Below, piece after piece: positions 1 to 11,046 of a stretch of 64,000 nt of DNA. The notes below the pieces were generated by a model. It was not told the DNA's origin. It was given only the letters and a program-made list of their open reading frames with translations, and did no database searches. Source of the DNA: Zopfochytrium polystomum (taxonomy: Eukaryota; Chytridiomycota; Chytridiomycetes; Chytridiales; Chytridiaceae); NCBI GenBank assembly GCA_025765615.1, contig JAIVFJ010000143.1, forward strand, positions 62,001 to 126,000, read 5' to 3'. Position numbers and translations under genes: made by a program. How positions within the stretch are numbered: the stretch's first letter is position 1; every line of letters starts with the position of its first letter.

Positions 1-515
1 CACGGCTGCGCCCTTTGACGGCTGCGACAGTTTTGGTGGCGCCAGTCGTGAACTGCCGCGACAACAGCAGCTTGCGGAGGGTCTCGGGGCGGGGGTTAGT
101 GTTTGGGGGACCGCCGGGGGATGGCAACGGCGTACGGGGGTCGTACAGCGAGTGTAGGAGTAGTTGCTGCTCTGGTTAAATTTATACTGCTGAAGACGGC
201 AACGTGCCAATGCGGCATGCGGCGGAGGAAGAGGAGAAAGAGCGTTGTAAACTAGGGCAAACGGGTGGGCAAATTGGCGAGCGTGTCAACAAAATGGCAA
301 GATAGGCGGTGAGTTAGCTGTGCAAGGTAGCCAGAAGCAGCGTCGGCGCCACAGGCATCAACGTACGTGGCGCCACTCGTCGTTGCGCGCTGCAAAATCT
401 CAGATCAATTTGACAGACGTGAGGGGTAGTTTGCAGCGTCGTGAACAACTCGACTCAAGAAGCAATGGGATGAAGGAAGGATGACGGCATTTATTCTTAA
501 AATTGAGACCCAAGT
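1..515. other. Flank without a recognised gene
   Basis: I see no convincing coding region here. The stretch holds the 3' flank of the minus-strand gene ending at 516; open frames overlapping it are antisense shadows of that gene. Confidence 0.5.
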
Positions 516-1379
516 TCAGGCCGAAGGCAACGCTGCAACAGCCTCCTTTACATACTGCTTCCAATTGTAAGGCGGGTGGCCAAGCAACTCGACCAAATCC
601 GTGGTCTCGACATACATTCCGCCCTTGGCGGACGCAGATTCGGTAGTAGTCGCTACCTCGACCACCCTCGGGTGCAACCCGAATCCCAAATACAGCTTTC
701 CCAACTCTTCCACAGGCATAAAGATAGACTTGACCGCCTTGCCGGAGTGCAGCGAAATCTCGTCCGCCAACTCCTCCATCGTGATTGCCTCGCCCCCGAG
801 CTCGTACACGACCTTCAGCGGCCTGCCCTCGTTGGCGAGGACCGCCGCATTCACGGCCGCCTCCGCAAAGTCCCGGCGCGGGGCGGGCGACACCTTCGCT
901 CCGTTCTTCGCGTTGAGGAGCGCCCCGGTCTTGGTGATCGTGGCGAGCTGCTCCGTCCAAATGTCGAGGTACAAGCCGTTGCGGAGGAACGCGTGCTTGA
1001 GGCCGGACGCCGCAATGTACTCCTCGGTAGTCGAGTGGTCGGGCCCGACGCTGATTTCCGTCGTCGGCGCGAAGAGCATGGACGTGTAGAGGATCGTGGT
1101 CACGCCGGCCTGCTTTGCGGCGTCGACAGTGTTGCGGTGCTGGAGGAGACGGTCACCCTTGTAGTCGCCGCTTGAGATGAAGATGAGGGTTTTGACGCCA
1201 GCGAGGGATGCAGCGAGGGTTGCGACGTCGGATTCGTAGTCGAACTTGCGGGCTTCAACCCCCTCGCGAACTTTCGACGGGTCGCGGGCGAGGGCGACGA
1301 AGGGTTGACCTTTGCCATGAAGGATGTCGACGATGATCTTTCCGAGATTTCCAGTGGCGGCGGAGACGGCGATGGACAT
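516..1379 (-). CDS. NmrA-like atypical short-chain dehydrogenase/reductase
   Basis: Uninterrupted 287-residue reading frame. The N-terminus is a beta-strand followed by a dinucleotide-binding loop, AATGNLG at about residues 7–13, and then an ARDPSK stretch (about 31–36) where NmrA and NAD(P)H:quinone oxidoreductase-like proteins contact the NADP ribose phosphate. A second strand with FISSGDYKGD and HRNTVDAAKQAGV matches the segment of this family that ends the Rossmann half. There is no classical YxxxK pair, as expected for the atypical NmrA branch. Length fits the family (about 280–300). Family knowledge says such proteins are cytosolic quinone or isoflavone-like reductases, or redox sensors that bind NAD(P) without catalysis; the sequence does not decide between them. 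The ATG at 1379 is the first before the Rossmann strand, and an AT-rich stretch (about 1440–1460) lies upstream. Confidence 0.85.
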   Translation of the reverse strand: MSIAVSAATGNLGKIIVDILHGKGQPFVALARDPSKVREGVEARKFDYESDVATLAASLAGVKTLIFISSGDYKGDRLLQHRNTVDAAKQAGVTTILYTSMLFAPTTEISVGPDHSTTEEYIAASGLKHAFLRNGLYLDIWTEQLATITKTGALLNAKNGAKVSPAPRRDFAEAAVNAAVLANEGRPLKVVYELGGEAITMEELADEISLHSGKAVKSIFMPVEELGKLYLGFGLHPRVVEVATTTESASAKGGMYVETTDLVELLGHPPYNWKQYVKEAVAALPSA

Positions 1380-2685
1380 TTTTGGCGGGGATGCAAGCTA
1401 GCAGAAGTGAAGTATGCGATGCGGGGTTATGAGCGAGTGTACGGGGTATTAATATACTACATTCATCGTGTATATTTGTAATTCCTGAAATAAAAAGCCG
1501 CCAGTTACCGGCTGTGGATCATTTGTTATTTTCTTTTTAATTATTTTCGTTTTTTTTTTTGTTTTTTTTTGAATCAACACTTTGCTGGTCTTTTTTTTTT
1601 TTTTTTCCGGAGTACCGACCAAACCACACACGGACACGGAACCTTGTTCCGCAACAGAAAGGCGAAGATGCTCTCTCTCTCTTACTCTCTTACTTGTTGT
1701 ACATGTTACATGTTACATGTAAATTGACAAAAGTGATGTATTAATATTGCTCGCTCCATCCAAACGGACGAAAGAACAACATCCGTGTTTGTATCATTTT
1801 CTTTCTTTTTTTTCTTTTTTCTTTCATCATATGACACTGTCCATTTCTTTTTTGGGAGATGGAAAAAAGGAAGAAAAAAAAAGAAAGAGGATATTCAGAC
1901 GATTCCAACAGTTGTAATTAAAACCGTAAAAGGTTTTTGGGGTGCTGTGCTCTGATTTTTGAACACTCAAACTGGCTTTGGGGAATGAATCGCTGCCCTG
2001 TTCCTGTTCTCGCTCGTCAGGCGGTCTGGTTGTTCATTCTTCGATTGCTATTTCCGCCGGCGACGCGACGCCGCGCTCTACCGCACCTGCTCGCTCATCT
2101 TCTTCACGGCGGGGCGATTCATCGGATGATCGGCGCTGCTCAAGTTTGCCTCGCACTCTACTCCCCCATCACAACCACAATGGCCGCCTTCCTCATCGTC
2201 GGCTCCGGCAAGGGCCGGCGTCGCCATCATCACGTCCATCTCCTGTTTCGAGTCCATCACGTTTCCGACGCCATGGAGGACGTCGGAAAGCATCCCCGCC
2301 GCGGCGCCTTGTTCGTTACCTCGTCCCTCGTGTCTTCCCACTCGGCGTTGCATCTGTCGGTGTCGGTCTGCGGATACGGCGAATATCAGCCTCGCAACTT
2401 GGCTGTGGGCCAGGTGTAAGGCTACGCGTTAAAATATCAGTCCCTTATTCTCTTATGATCATGTCATATGGGAAGCGTCACAACGGCAGCCGTTGTTGAG
2501 GGTGGTTGCAAGTAGCAACGATTGAAGATTGGGCGGCTCTTTTCTCCACCCCTTTCTTCCGTGCCTCAGCCCCCCACCAACACTTTCAGTTCCAACCCCC
2601 CTCCACTCCCCCCAACCACCCACCACAACTCACCAACCCTGAATACCTTCAACCCAACTACTACCTGCGACCGTGCGAGTGAAGA
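1380..2685. other. Intergenic region with T-rich homopolymers
   Basis: Divergent promoter region between the NmrA-like gene and the receptor gene. It carries long T and T/C runs (about 1549–1607 and 1798–1825). A minus-strand 91-codon frame at 2078–2353 and overlapping plus-strand frames of similar length exist, but none shows a motif and they overlap in several frames, so I do not call a gene. The last 170 bases before 2686 are pyrimidine-rich, as is common upstream of fungal starts. Confidence 0.5.
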
Positions 2686-5600
2686 ATGCTCTCCTCTTCC
2701 TCCTCCTCCTCCTCCTCCACCATCTCGTCATCCTCCTCCTCCCCCCAGTCCTCCGACCCCGGTTCGTCTCCGCCGCCTTCGGGCAGCTCAAGCCCGCCGG
2801 TCCCCACCACTTCGCCCGATTGCACCCGAACCTTCTCCTTTCAGTCAAAACACCATAAAATCAAGGTTGATCCGCTCAGCGGTCTGGACGATCTGATCGG
2901 CCGCGTCCGCTTGCGCCTCAACCTCGCCCGCTCGCTCTCGATCGAGATCGCGTACGCCGACGGCAACGGGGACGTGTACGTCCTCGGCCCGGACGATGAC
3001 CTTCCCAGCGTCCTCTCTGAAACCACAAAATTCCAGGTGAGCCGCCATTTTTCCAATATTTCTTGGCCTTCAATTGAAACGCTTCCCCAAAAAATGAGGT
3101 GACCGCGACTACTTCGGCTCTTACTGCTCCTGCTCCGAGTCCTTCTCCAACCCCGGCCGAGCCCGTCGCGTCACCAACGCCAACCGTGGATTTCGATTTC
3201 TTTTTTGACAACGAGAAACACCGAATAAAGTTCGAGCACGGCACCTCGCAAGATGCGCTCCTTTCACTTATCGCGAAACGCCTGGGTTCGCATGACCCCC
3301 TGAAAGTGACATTCAAGGACGCAGCAGGGGACGTCTGGGTCCTCGGGCCCGACATTAGTGTCGAAGATGTCGTCGCCCAGAAGTTCAGGATCGACGTGAA
3401 GGCGTTGCCCGCTCATTCACCACCCAAGGAGGACGACAACGCCTTGCGGAAACCGAGCAAAGGCCGCTCTCGCCGAGGGACAAACGCTTCGCTCCCGGGA
3501 CTCTCGGCACTATCCGAGGGTTTGCTAAAGACAATTTTCCCCTCGAAGGTCCCCTTCGCAAGTGCAAACTGGAAGTGCAGGCAGAAGTGCACCGTGCACG
3601 CTTACTTTGTAAGGTGAGACACTCCGTTAGAGAAAAAAAATATTTATTTCCTTACTCCTTGAACGCACCGACTCGAAGTTATCGACATAATTCAGAAAGC
3701 CACTTGGCCACTGCGCTTGCGCCAAGGCTTGAAAACGCGATTCGGGACGAGCAGATGGACACAACCGAAAATCCTGACAACCAAGCGCACGAGTTTAGAC
3801 ACGTCTTTCTCGACGTGGACTGTCTAGCCGATGGGGAGCCGTGGGACGAAAACTTCATGTTCGGACTGTTTCATAGCCAGGTCATTATTCTCCTCTGCTC
3901 CGAAGCCGGCATGGAGCAGATGAAGAAAGCCAGCGGTCGGCCCGACAACGTGCTCTTAGAGGTAGTTGTTCATGCGATTTTGGCTTTTTCGCTCCCGGGC
4001 CAATCTGAAACTATGTTACATAATTACCCACAGTGGGAATGGGCGCTTCATTTAGCCGAGAATGACAATCGCCTCATCCTGCCTGTTTTCTTGTCGCGCC
4101 AGCGGAGCGTTATGCTTGATGGGGATACTCAACGGCGTCAAGCTATCCTCCCTTTCAACACGTTCAAATTTGACGATTTCCCGGACGCCTTGCATTGCCA
4201 TCCGCGCAGTCCCAGACGAAAGACCATTCGGAAAACCATTCAGGATATTTTTACATTCCAAGGCCCAAAAGTCGACCCTAACGACTTCAACAGGTGAAGT
4301 TTGGTGGGCCGTTCTCTGTAAAACAAACCCGTTGACCATTTAAGATCCCCGTCGACCTCTTCAGGATCATCGTCGCAGCGCGAGAAATCATGAACCGTCG
4401 CCGTCTGAGTAAGCCTCCGGCAGCCCACGCTAGCGACTTCACCTTCGAGAGCGCAATGTTTCAAGAGCTTTTGTCCCCGCTCAGCGCCTCCGAATTTGCG
4501 ACACTGACAGAGTGGCTCCAGCCAGTACACGACCTTATGGATGAAGAGCGTCGTCGTTTGCTCGCGCAGCTTTCCCCAGGAACTCGGCAGTGGCTCTTTC
4601 CTCTCGTCCACCAGTTTCTGACGAACTCGCCTCACCGCTTGCTCCAGATTCACGCCTCGGCTGGCGCTGGAAAATCTATTATGGCGGCCGTCGTGGCCGA
4701 CGCGCTACAAGCCAGGAGCCTGCTCGGTGGCGTTTTCTTCGCAGGTTCGGACGGTCAGCTCGGTGGCAGCGTTCGCGCATTGATCCATACGATGGCGCAT
4801 GGCCTGGCCAGGATGAGCGGCTTTATTGGAAGGAGGCTTCTTGAGGAGAGTCGCAAAAATCGTGACTTACTGCATGGCTCCGTCCCCGAAGTTTTTGAGG
4901 CACTCATCATACGCCCCCTGCAATTATCGTTCCAGTCAAAGGCTCTCTTTGATCACCACAAGATCACGTTTATCATAGATTCAGTTGATGAATGTGGCTG
5001 CGATCTGCTCGAGCTGTTCCTGGACCCCAACAGCGGTCTGCCGGACCAGATCAAGCTCATTATTACGCGACATCCAGACGGTGAAGAGCTCCCTCACTTT
5101 CCCACGAAGCTCAAGGAGTCGATGAACAAAGGCTCCAAAATCATTCGCGTAGACGACCAAAACCTCGATAATTTCTATGATGTTCGCAAATATGCCCAAA
5201 CGTTTCTCAGCCCTCACCGCTTAAGGCGAGAGGAGATCTTGGACGGCTCCCGCCTCCTCGTTGAAAAGTCCGCCGCGACGTTCTTGCGCCTCGTCGTCGC
5301 CTGCAACATCCTTTTAATGGACGCTTCTTCTGGTGCGCCCGTCACACTCGAAATGATCCAAGCCATACCGTCCCGCAGCATCGACGAACTTTACCTCTGG
5401 GCGATGAAAAGCATGGCGAGAAACTTTGAGCACCCATATTTCCTTTTCCACGTCCTTGCCACCATCGCCACTCACGGACCGCTTACGGAGGTGGAAATGG
5501 AGGAAAAGCTATCCTTTCTCGGCAGCCTACAAGATGATGATTCTACTGTCAGACACGTCTGGATCGGCATCGCCGTCCGTAGACTGGGGCCAGTCCTTAA

Positions 5601-8498
5601 TGTCGACCCGTCCAACCGAAAACTTCGGCTAATCCATCGCTCCGCCAAAGCAATATTGGTGGACCCCATTTTCCTCGTCCCTACAAGCGCCCCCGTCATC
5701 ACAATCCCGCTGAACCCCGCCGTCGCCACTCCCACCACCCCGCGACTCCGCATCGAAACCCAGTGCGCCTCAGACAGCCTCAGCGTCCCTCTGATGTCAA
5801 GAATCTTATCCGCCGCAAGCACAATGACCGGGAGCGGCCACCCCCACCCTCTTATGCGAGGCGCCGCCAGGAGGAACGAGCGCTTCCCCTGTGACACTTG
5901 CAGCCGCCCCGTCCGCGTTTTCGAGCCGATCTTCTCGTGCGTCAAGTGCGACTATGACGAATGCGCACGTTGCTTTGCAGACTCAAACTCGCATCGCTCC
6001 GAAAGCGGTGGTGCGTATATATTCTGTGCTGAAGCCGTCTCACCCCCCCAAAAAAAAATTGAATGAATAGACCCGTCCATCATCGAACTTGGCACACCGC
6101 TCGAGAAAGCCGCTGCGCTGCTCAACGTCGAAGCCCATTGGGATGCTCACAGCCTCGCGACTGAAGTGAAAAACTTTGAGTGCAGGTGGATTAGGTGAGG
6201 CTCTTCAAATTTACCAACGCCTGGAACCCGATAGGCAATGCTCGATCCGCTATATTGAAGGAGGATCTCGGCAACACACTAATTACTTGAACAAATATAG
6301 AGTACCTGTGACGAAGTGCGACCGTCTCATGCACCCGGACCTGCTCGCGGTCCTCCCGGACTCATCTTTTGTCGCCTTCCTCTTCCATCGCGACCAAGGC
6401 CTTGTTCAAGTCTCGATCCGGTCTCCGCACTTTCGGTTGCTGCAGAACTACGCGGACTCGGCGCAGTTGCACTTAGGCGATTCCAAGTTTGGGACCATTT
6501 TGGCTGTCGACGACTCGTACAGAGATCGCTTCGGCTTCGTCGTCGCCCTCGTCGACCACAATGCGCCAAAGTACTTCGCACTCGAGTTCATTAGCGAAGA
6601 GAGGATCCTTCCGCTGTCCGACATCGATTACGAAGTAAGTATTGGAGAAGGGGTGTGGGGAGGGTTTGGGGTCGGTCGAGTTCGAGCTTAAATGTTCCTG
6701 TCGTGGCAGTCGGAGCTCCGTCTCCTCCCACCTCTGTGCGACGTTAACGGAAGCGAAAAGGCGCCAGGTTTGTTCACATTGCGACACCTTCAAACTTGCT
6801 AAATGCAATCTAACGCAGTGACCGATCTTGATGCTTTTTGGGAGCCCGAGAGAAGCCGGGAGTGGTTAGATTAAATTAATTCCGCTCCTAGTTGTTTCTT
6901 CGTTCCCCATTTTGCTTCCGCGCCCAAAGATAGCCATTGAGACCGACCACCCTTGGCACATGAAACCCCCACAGGTTGACCAATGACCAACTACTCGACG
7001 CCATTCTTCGTTTCGATCAGACCCGGAAGACCCTCGCCTCAAGCTTCGTCCGCTGGATCTCCGACCCAAAAAACAGGAAGAACGTTCTCCTCGCCGTGTC
7101 CGCCACGGTCCAGGTCTTCTGGGTGACCGTCACCGATTGGGTCGAGTTTCGCAAGGTCCAAACGCCCGGTGAGCTTTTCGCTTAAACGCTGACTTTCTGC
7201 GCGATGTGACTCATTCTCTGGCTCACTCTAAATCCCTCATCCTTGGTCCCGTTTCTAACAAAATCAACTGTACATAAACAACAAGTGCTCGACAAGCCAA
7301 TATTCGACTTCGAAGTTGAGCGGCCCCGCGGCTTCGGCGGCACCTCTCCGTCCTGTCCGGACTGTGCGACGCCTTACAGCGAAAAATGCGCCGGCTCTTG
7401 CCACGCACTGCGTCAGCGCAACGATGCGAAGGGCATAAGCGTAAGCTGGTAAGCGTATTTGCCGTCTCGGTCTCGTTTCGGTCTGACACCCCCAACCCCG
7501 TCTTTTCCCCGCTGCTAACTCCCCAAGGCTCGTCACCACACGGTCGACCCTCTTCTGCTCCGACGTGCCCGAATTCTCTGACTTGCTGCCAAAGGGCCCG
7601 CTCGGCGACCGGGACGCGTACACCATCGTGTACTCGAGCGCAGACGTGAGCACCTCTCTTCTCCCGATCGTTGCGCCGATTGGGTTTTCCTCTCGGGCGC
7701 CCTCCGACGCCCGCTAAGCCGTGACACACGTTAACCCCCCCAAAATGACAAATCCCTCAACCAACCTAGCTCAACCCACTCGGCTCGCACGCAGCTCCCG
7801 TCCCGCCAGCCATCCGGGCCGCCCTCGCCGCGGCCTTTGCCTCCATCCCGAATCTCCCAGCTGCCGAGCTCACGCCGGCCCCCGAGCCGCTGGGAGTACC
7901 GCGGTCGCTCACTCCGGAGTTGCCCCAATCGCCTGCGCCCACCGACCGGAAGGATTTGCCTGTCCCACCAGCCGCCATTGAGCACGCTTCGCTTCCTCGT
8001 AGGCCCAGCAACGCCACGGCCTTGGCCGTTTCGTCTTCGGTGAATGTCAACGCCAACGCAAACGGCGGAGCAAACGGCTTGTCCGGCGGGCCGAAATTCC
8101 TGGGCTTCAAGCTAAAGTGGCCCAACACCGCCTCCGCGTCGTCGACGTCGACGGTCGTCCCCTCGGTGTCCCCCTCACCTCCGCGGGTTCCGGACATTCC
8201 TCATCTCCCTCCTTTAAGCTTTCCAAGCGAATTACTTGCAACGCCGCGAGGCTCGTCGCCGCAGCCGTCGTTGCCTAGGTCCGACGTCGCCGGGGTCCAC
8301 CAGCTCGTCGCGCGCGCGTCGGACGTCCGCGTCCGCTCGGCCCGCGCCGTGGACGTCGCGAGGAGGCCGGCGGCCCAGGTCCTGTCTAGGACGAAGCGCT
8401 TCGCTGTCCTGCCCGTCGCGGCGGCGGCGGCGGCGGCGGCGCCCACGAAGGCCCCGCCGGCCGTTGAGGACTTTGTGACCGTGCCGCTGCTGGTGTAG
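2686..8498 (+). CDS. NLR-type receptor, PB1–PB1–TIR–NACHT–ZZ, about 1,606 residues
   Basis: Thirteen exons: 2686–3036, 3099–3613, 3679–3961, 4034–4293, 4365–6010, 6071–6194, 6301–6634, 6710–6767, 6819–6864, 6975–7168, 7286–7448, 7528–7645, 7770–8498. Together they give 4,821 nt, an intact frame. Seen in order: Ser-rich head; two PB1-like modules (about 48–117 and 147–222), each with an acidic GDV(Y/W)VLGPD stretch; a TIR domain (about 283–455) with box 1 YFVSYRH, then VFLDVDCLADGEPW, and LLEWEWAL carrying the candidate NADase glutamate E383; a NACHT ATPase with P-loop GAGKS (about 570–574) and Walker B FIIDSVDE (672–679); a winged-helix-like stretch; a ZZ-type finger (C979, C982, C995, C998, C1003, C1006, H1013). 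The last ~590 residues have no repeat I recognise, one Cys cluster (exon 11) and a Pro/Ala-rich tail. By family knowledge TIR–NACHT proteins are intracellular signal-activated switches. PB1 plus ZZ recalls p62/NBR1, so selective autophagy or oligomeric scaffolding is an inference. Confidence 0.85.
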
Positions 8499-9197
8499 TG
8501 GGGGGGGGGGGGAAACGCATTTTTACGAGTGTTGTACTGTTCCCGACTGTGCATCGGGCTTACAGCGTTTTGTTGGCGGTAATTATTATTTCCTTGAGGG
8601 CTATGCGCTTGGCTTACAGCGCTTTATCAACGTTTTGCTGTTTGTCGCGTTTGCGTGATATTCATAGAGGTGGCGCGGGAGGCAAAGCGGGGATAATAAG
8701 CACTTTTTCTTTTTGGCGGCGAATGTTTCGCAGTGGGGGTTCCCACAACGTTAGTTTGTTGCATTTAGCAACGCAGGTTTTGGTAACGCCGGTCAATTTT
8801 TGGAAAGGGGCAGGAACGGAAAAGAAGACATCCTTGTTCCTGCCTCTGCGAGTCCGGACGTGCGCCGAGAGCTCGAGCGTACGTGCCTGCCGCGGCCTCG
8901 AATAGGCACACAACACTCGCCCCCTTCCCCTCCAGTGAGTACCACCTCGACTCTTTGCCTTTCTTGTTGTTGATCCACACACACACCAGCTCCAGCAATG
9001 TCGTGACGAAGCCTCACCGCTGAGTTGTCCGGACTGGCACCGGAAAACACCATCACGCTCTGTATTTTTTTTTTATTTTTTTTATTTTTTTTTTTTTGGC
9101 GGGGCCAAACTACAGCGTATGAAACAAGAGGCTCAATCGAAATCAGCAATGAAAGAAGATTGGGGAACAAATAAGCAATTTGAAAAAACCAGGCTGG
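8499..9197. other. Convergent intergenic region
   Basis: Lies between the 3' ends of the receptor gene and the minus-strand surface-protein gene. It begins with a G run (8500–8512) and holds an A/T homopolymer cluster at about 9065–9097. No coding signal is seen beyond frame shadows. Confidence 0.5.
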
Positions 9198-10292
9198 CTA
9201 TTTGCTTGCAGCGAGCACCTTGTCACCAATCGGCAAAGAGGCCATCTCGCGCTTCTTGACGTTGTGCCTGCGCACAAGCAAGAGCGCCGACGCGGCGACG
9301 ACGACGAGCGCCGCCAGCACGATCCCCGCGATCGCGCCCGCCGAGAGCGCGGACGTGTTCGCCGCCGACCCGGATCCGGAGCCGGAGCCGCCGTTCGCCG
9401 AGTTTGGGACGGACTCGACGGCGTAGATGACGACTTCAAAGACGTCCATCTGGCAGAGGTACGGCGGTTCGGCGCCCTGCGGGATCGGGTTCCAGAGGAT
9501 GCGGAGCTCCTGGACCGCGTTGGCGGAGGAGGCGTTTGTGTTGCGGTTGCGGGTGAGGTCGACGATGTCGAGGCGGTCGTTGATTTCGAATTGGCGGTTG
9601 ATGCGGGATGTGACGGTGACAAAATGGTCCGACAGGCTGAGGGCGGTGAGCGGGGCTCCGACGGTGTTGGCGACGTAGAACTCGGGCCAGAGGTTGAAAC
9701 CACCTTAGGCGAAAATTGAAAATTGAGGGGGCGGTGGTTACGAAAAGGGGATGCGTGCGACGAGAAGTGGGAGAGCGTTTTACCTACGAACTTCCACGAC
9801 AGAAAGCCGTAGTCGATGGACACCTGCGTAGGGAGACAAGAAGGGTTGGTTTGAGCGTCGGGGGGGGTGTTTGAAGTCAGCGGGGAGGGGGGTCAAAACG
9901 GCGAGTCTCACGTTTTTCAGATCAAAGGTGCGGCCCTCGGGGAACTTGAAATGCAGCCACTCGGGGTTGCATTTACCGTACGTGTCCAAGTGGTCTGCTC
10001 ACAGGTCGATCGCAAAAGGGATTTGGAGGAGTAAGGGCCGAGCCTGGGAAGGACCGAGGGACGGTACGCACGCACGCCCGCAGGCAGGTCACTCACAGGC
10101 CTTTGACACCCATCTGGTGGCGTCGGCGTCGAGGAAGCCGGTCGCGTTCTGGGCGTTTGCGACGTTCTCTGGCGCGCAGCCGTTCTTTCCGACGGCGCAG
10201 GTGGCGGGGTCGTCGCTGGTTGTGTTTGCCGTGACGACCGAGAGCGGCGCGAGCGAGACGGCTGCGGCGACGGGCGGCGACGACGAGGTCAT
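9198..10292 (-). CDS. Single-pass surface protein with extracellular domain
   Basis: Four exons on the minus strand: 10292–10097, 9994–9912, 9823–9784 and 9703–9198 (825 nt, 274 residues). Intron phases agree and the splice sites are GTGAGT/CAG, GTGAGA/CAG and GTAAAA/AAG. The N-terminus is a weak hydrophobic stretch after MTSSSPP that could be a signal peptide, followed by a region with four Cys and N-glycosylation sites, then a beta-rich domain with motifs such as WPEFYVANTVG and RILWNPIPQG that look like a carbohydrate-binding or discoidin-like sandwich. A Gly/Ser linker (SGSGSGSA) leads to one transmembrane helix (AGAIAGIVLAALVVVAASALLLV) [shortened core: AIAGIVLAALVVVAAS] and a short basic tail. 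Function unknown; the layout suggests a surface sensor or wall contact protein. The true start could lie in an upstream exon. Confidence 0.7.
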
Positions 10293-10311
10293 TGTGGGCG
10301 TGGGTGTGAGC

Positions 10312-10314
<3 letters not shown>

Positions 10315-10368
<54 letters not shown>
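10315..10368. repeat. (GA)n microsatellite
   Basis: About 54 bases of nearly perfect GA, which reads as CT on the strand of the gene starting at 10292 and sits about 25 bases upstream of that start, probably in its 5' leader. Confidence 0.95.
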
Positions 10369-10373
<5 letters not shown>

Positions 10374-11046
10374 ACCTGCGTGGCTTGCTTGGCCTGTCTT
10401 TCCCTTCCGCTGGCTCGTGGCTCAGACAGGGCCTGTCTTTCCGGCGTGTTGATGATATTTATTTTAGCATTAGTCAGCTTCGAAATGCGAGACTCATTCA
10501 ATGGATACCATTGTTATTGCCCCTTACCCCTTCCATGAACGAACGATCAGGCTCACTGTAAAATTAAAATTTGACCTTACATGTAATTGGTTCAAGTTTA
10601 AAAGTGCGAAGCAACAAAAGCGGGTTTCAAAAGTCACAGGGCAGCAGCATTTACAAAAAAAAGTTTTGGGGGCGAGAATGCGAACCTTCATGGGGCCGGA
10701 ACAGGGAACGAAGGAACGACAACGAAGATAATCGGAAGACGTGGCTTGGACTACGTAAAAGACAAGGACGCTGGGGGGCAACTTTCACCCGCTTCCATAG
10801 TTATACAGTTTTGCTATAACGATTCAGAAGGCAGCGCAGCATTCGCGTTGTTTGGATTTTTGTTTCAAGCAACAGTGGCAGGGCGCATGCCCATGCCAAG
10901 AGATGCGCGCTGTCCCCCGAGTCCCGACAGCGCAAGGACGATACTGTCTCAAAAACAAGAAACGTAAACTTGAACCGAAGCACCGAAGCACCAAGCCGCA
11001 TTACCGCGTCGAGCGCAACTGACACCCCCACCCCCCACAGTGGAAC
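10369..11046. other. Intergenic region, nothing recognised
   Basis: No RNA gene, domain or repeat family is visible. Short frames on both strands have no motif. Confidence 0.5.

Noticed and set aside
2078..2353. Small minus-strand gene of 91 codons
   Set aside because: No domain, overlapping frames of similar length on the other strand, and no splice partners; left as unassigned.
2686..8498. Two separate genes, one PB1–TIR and one NACHT–ZZ
   Set aside because: The intron at 4294–4364 joins the two in phase with good splice sites, and the total coding length stays in frame over all 13 exons.
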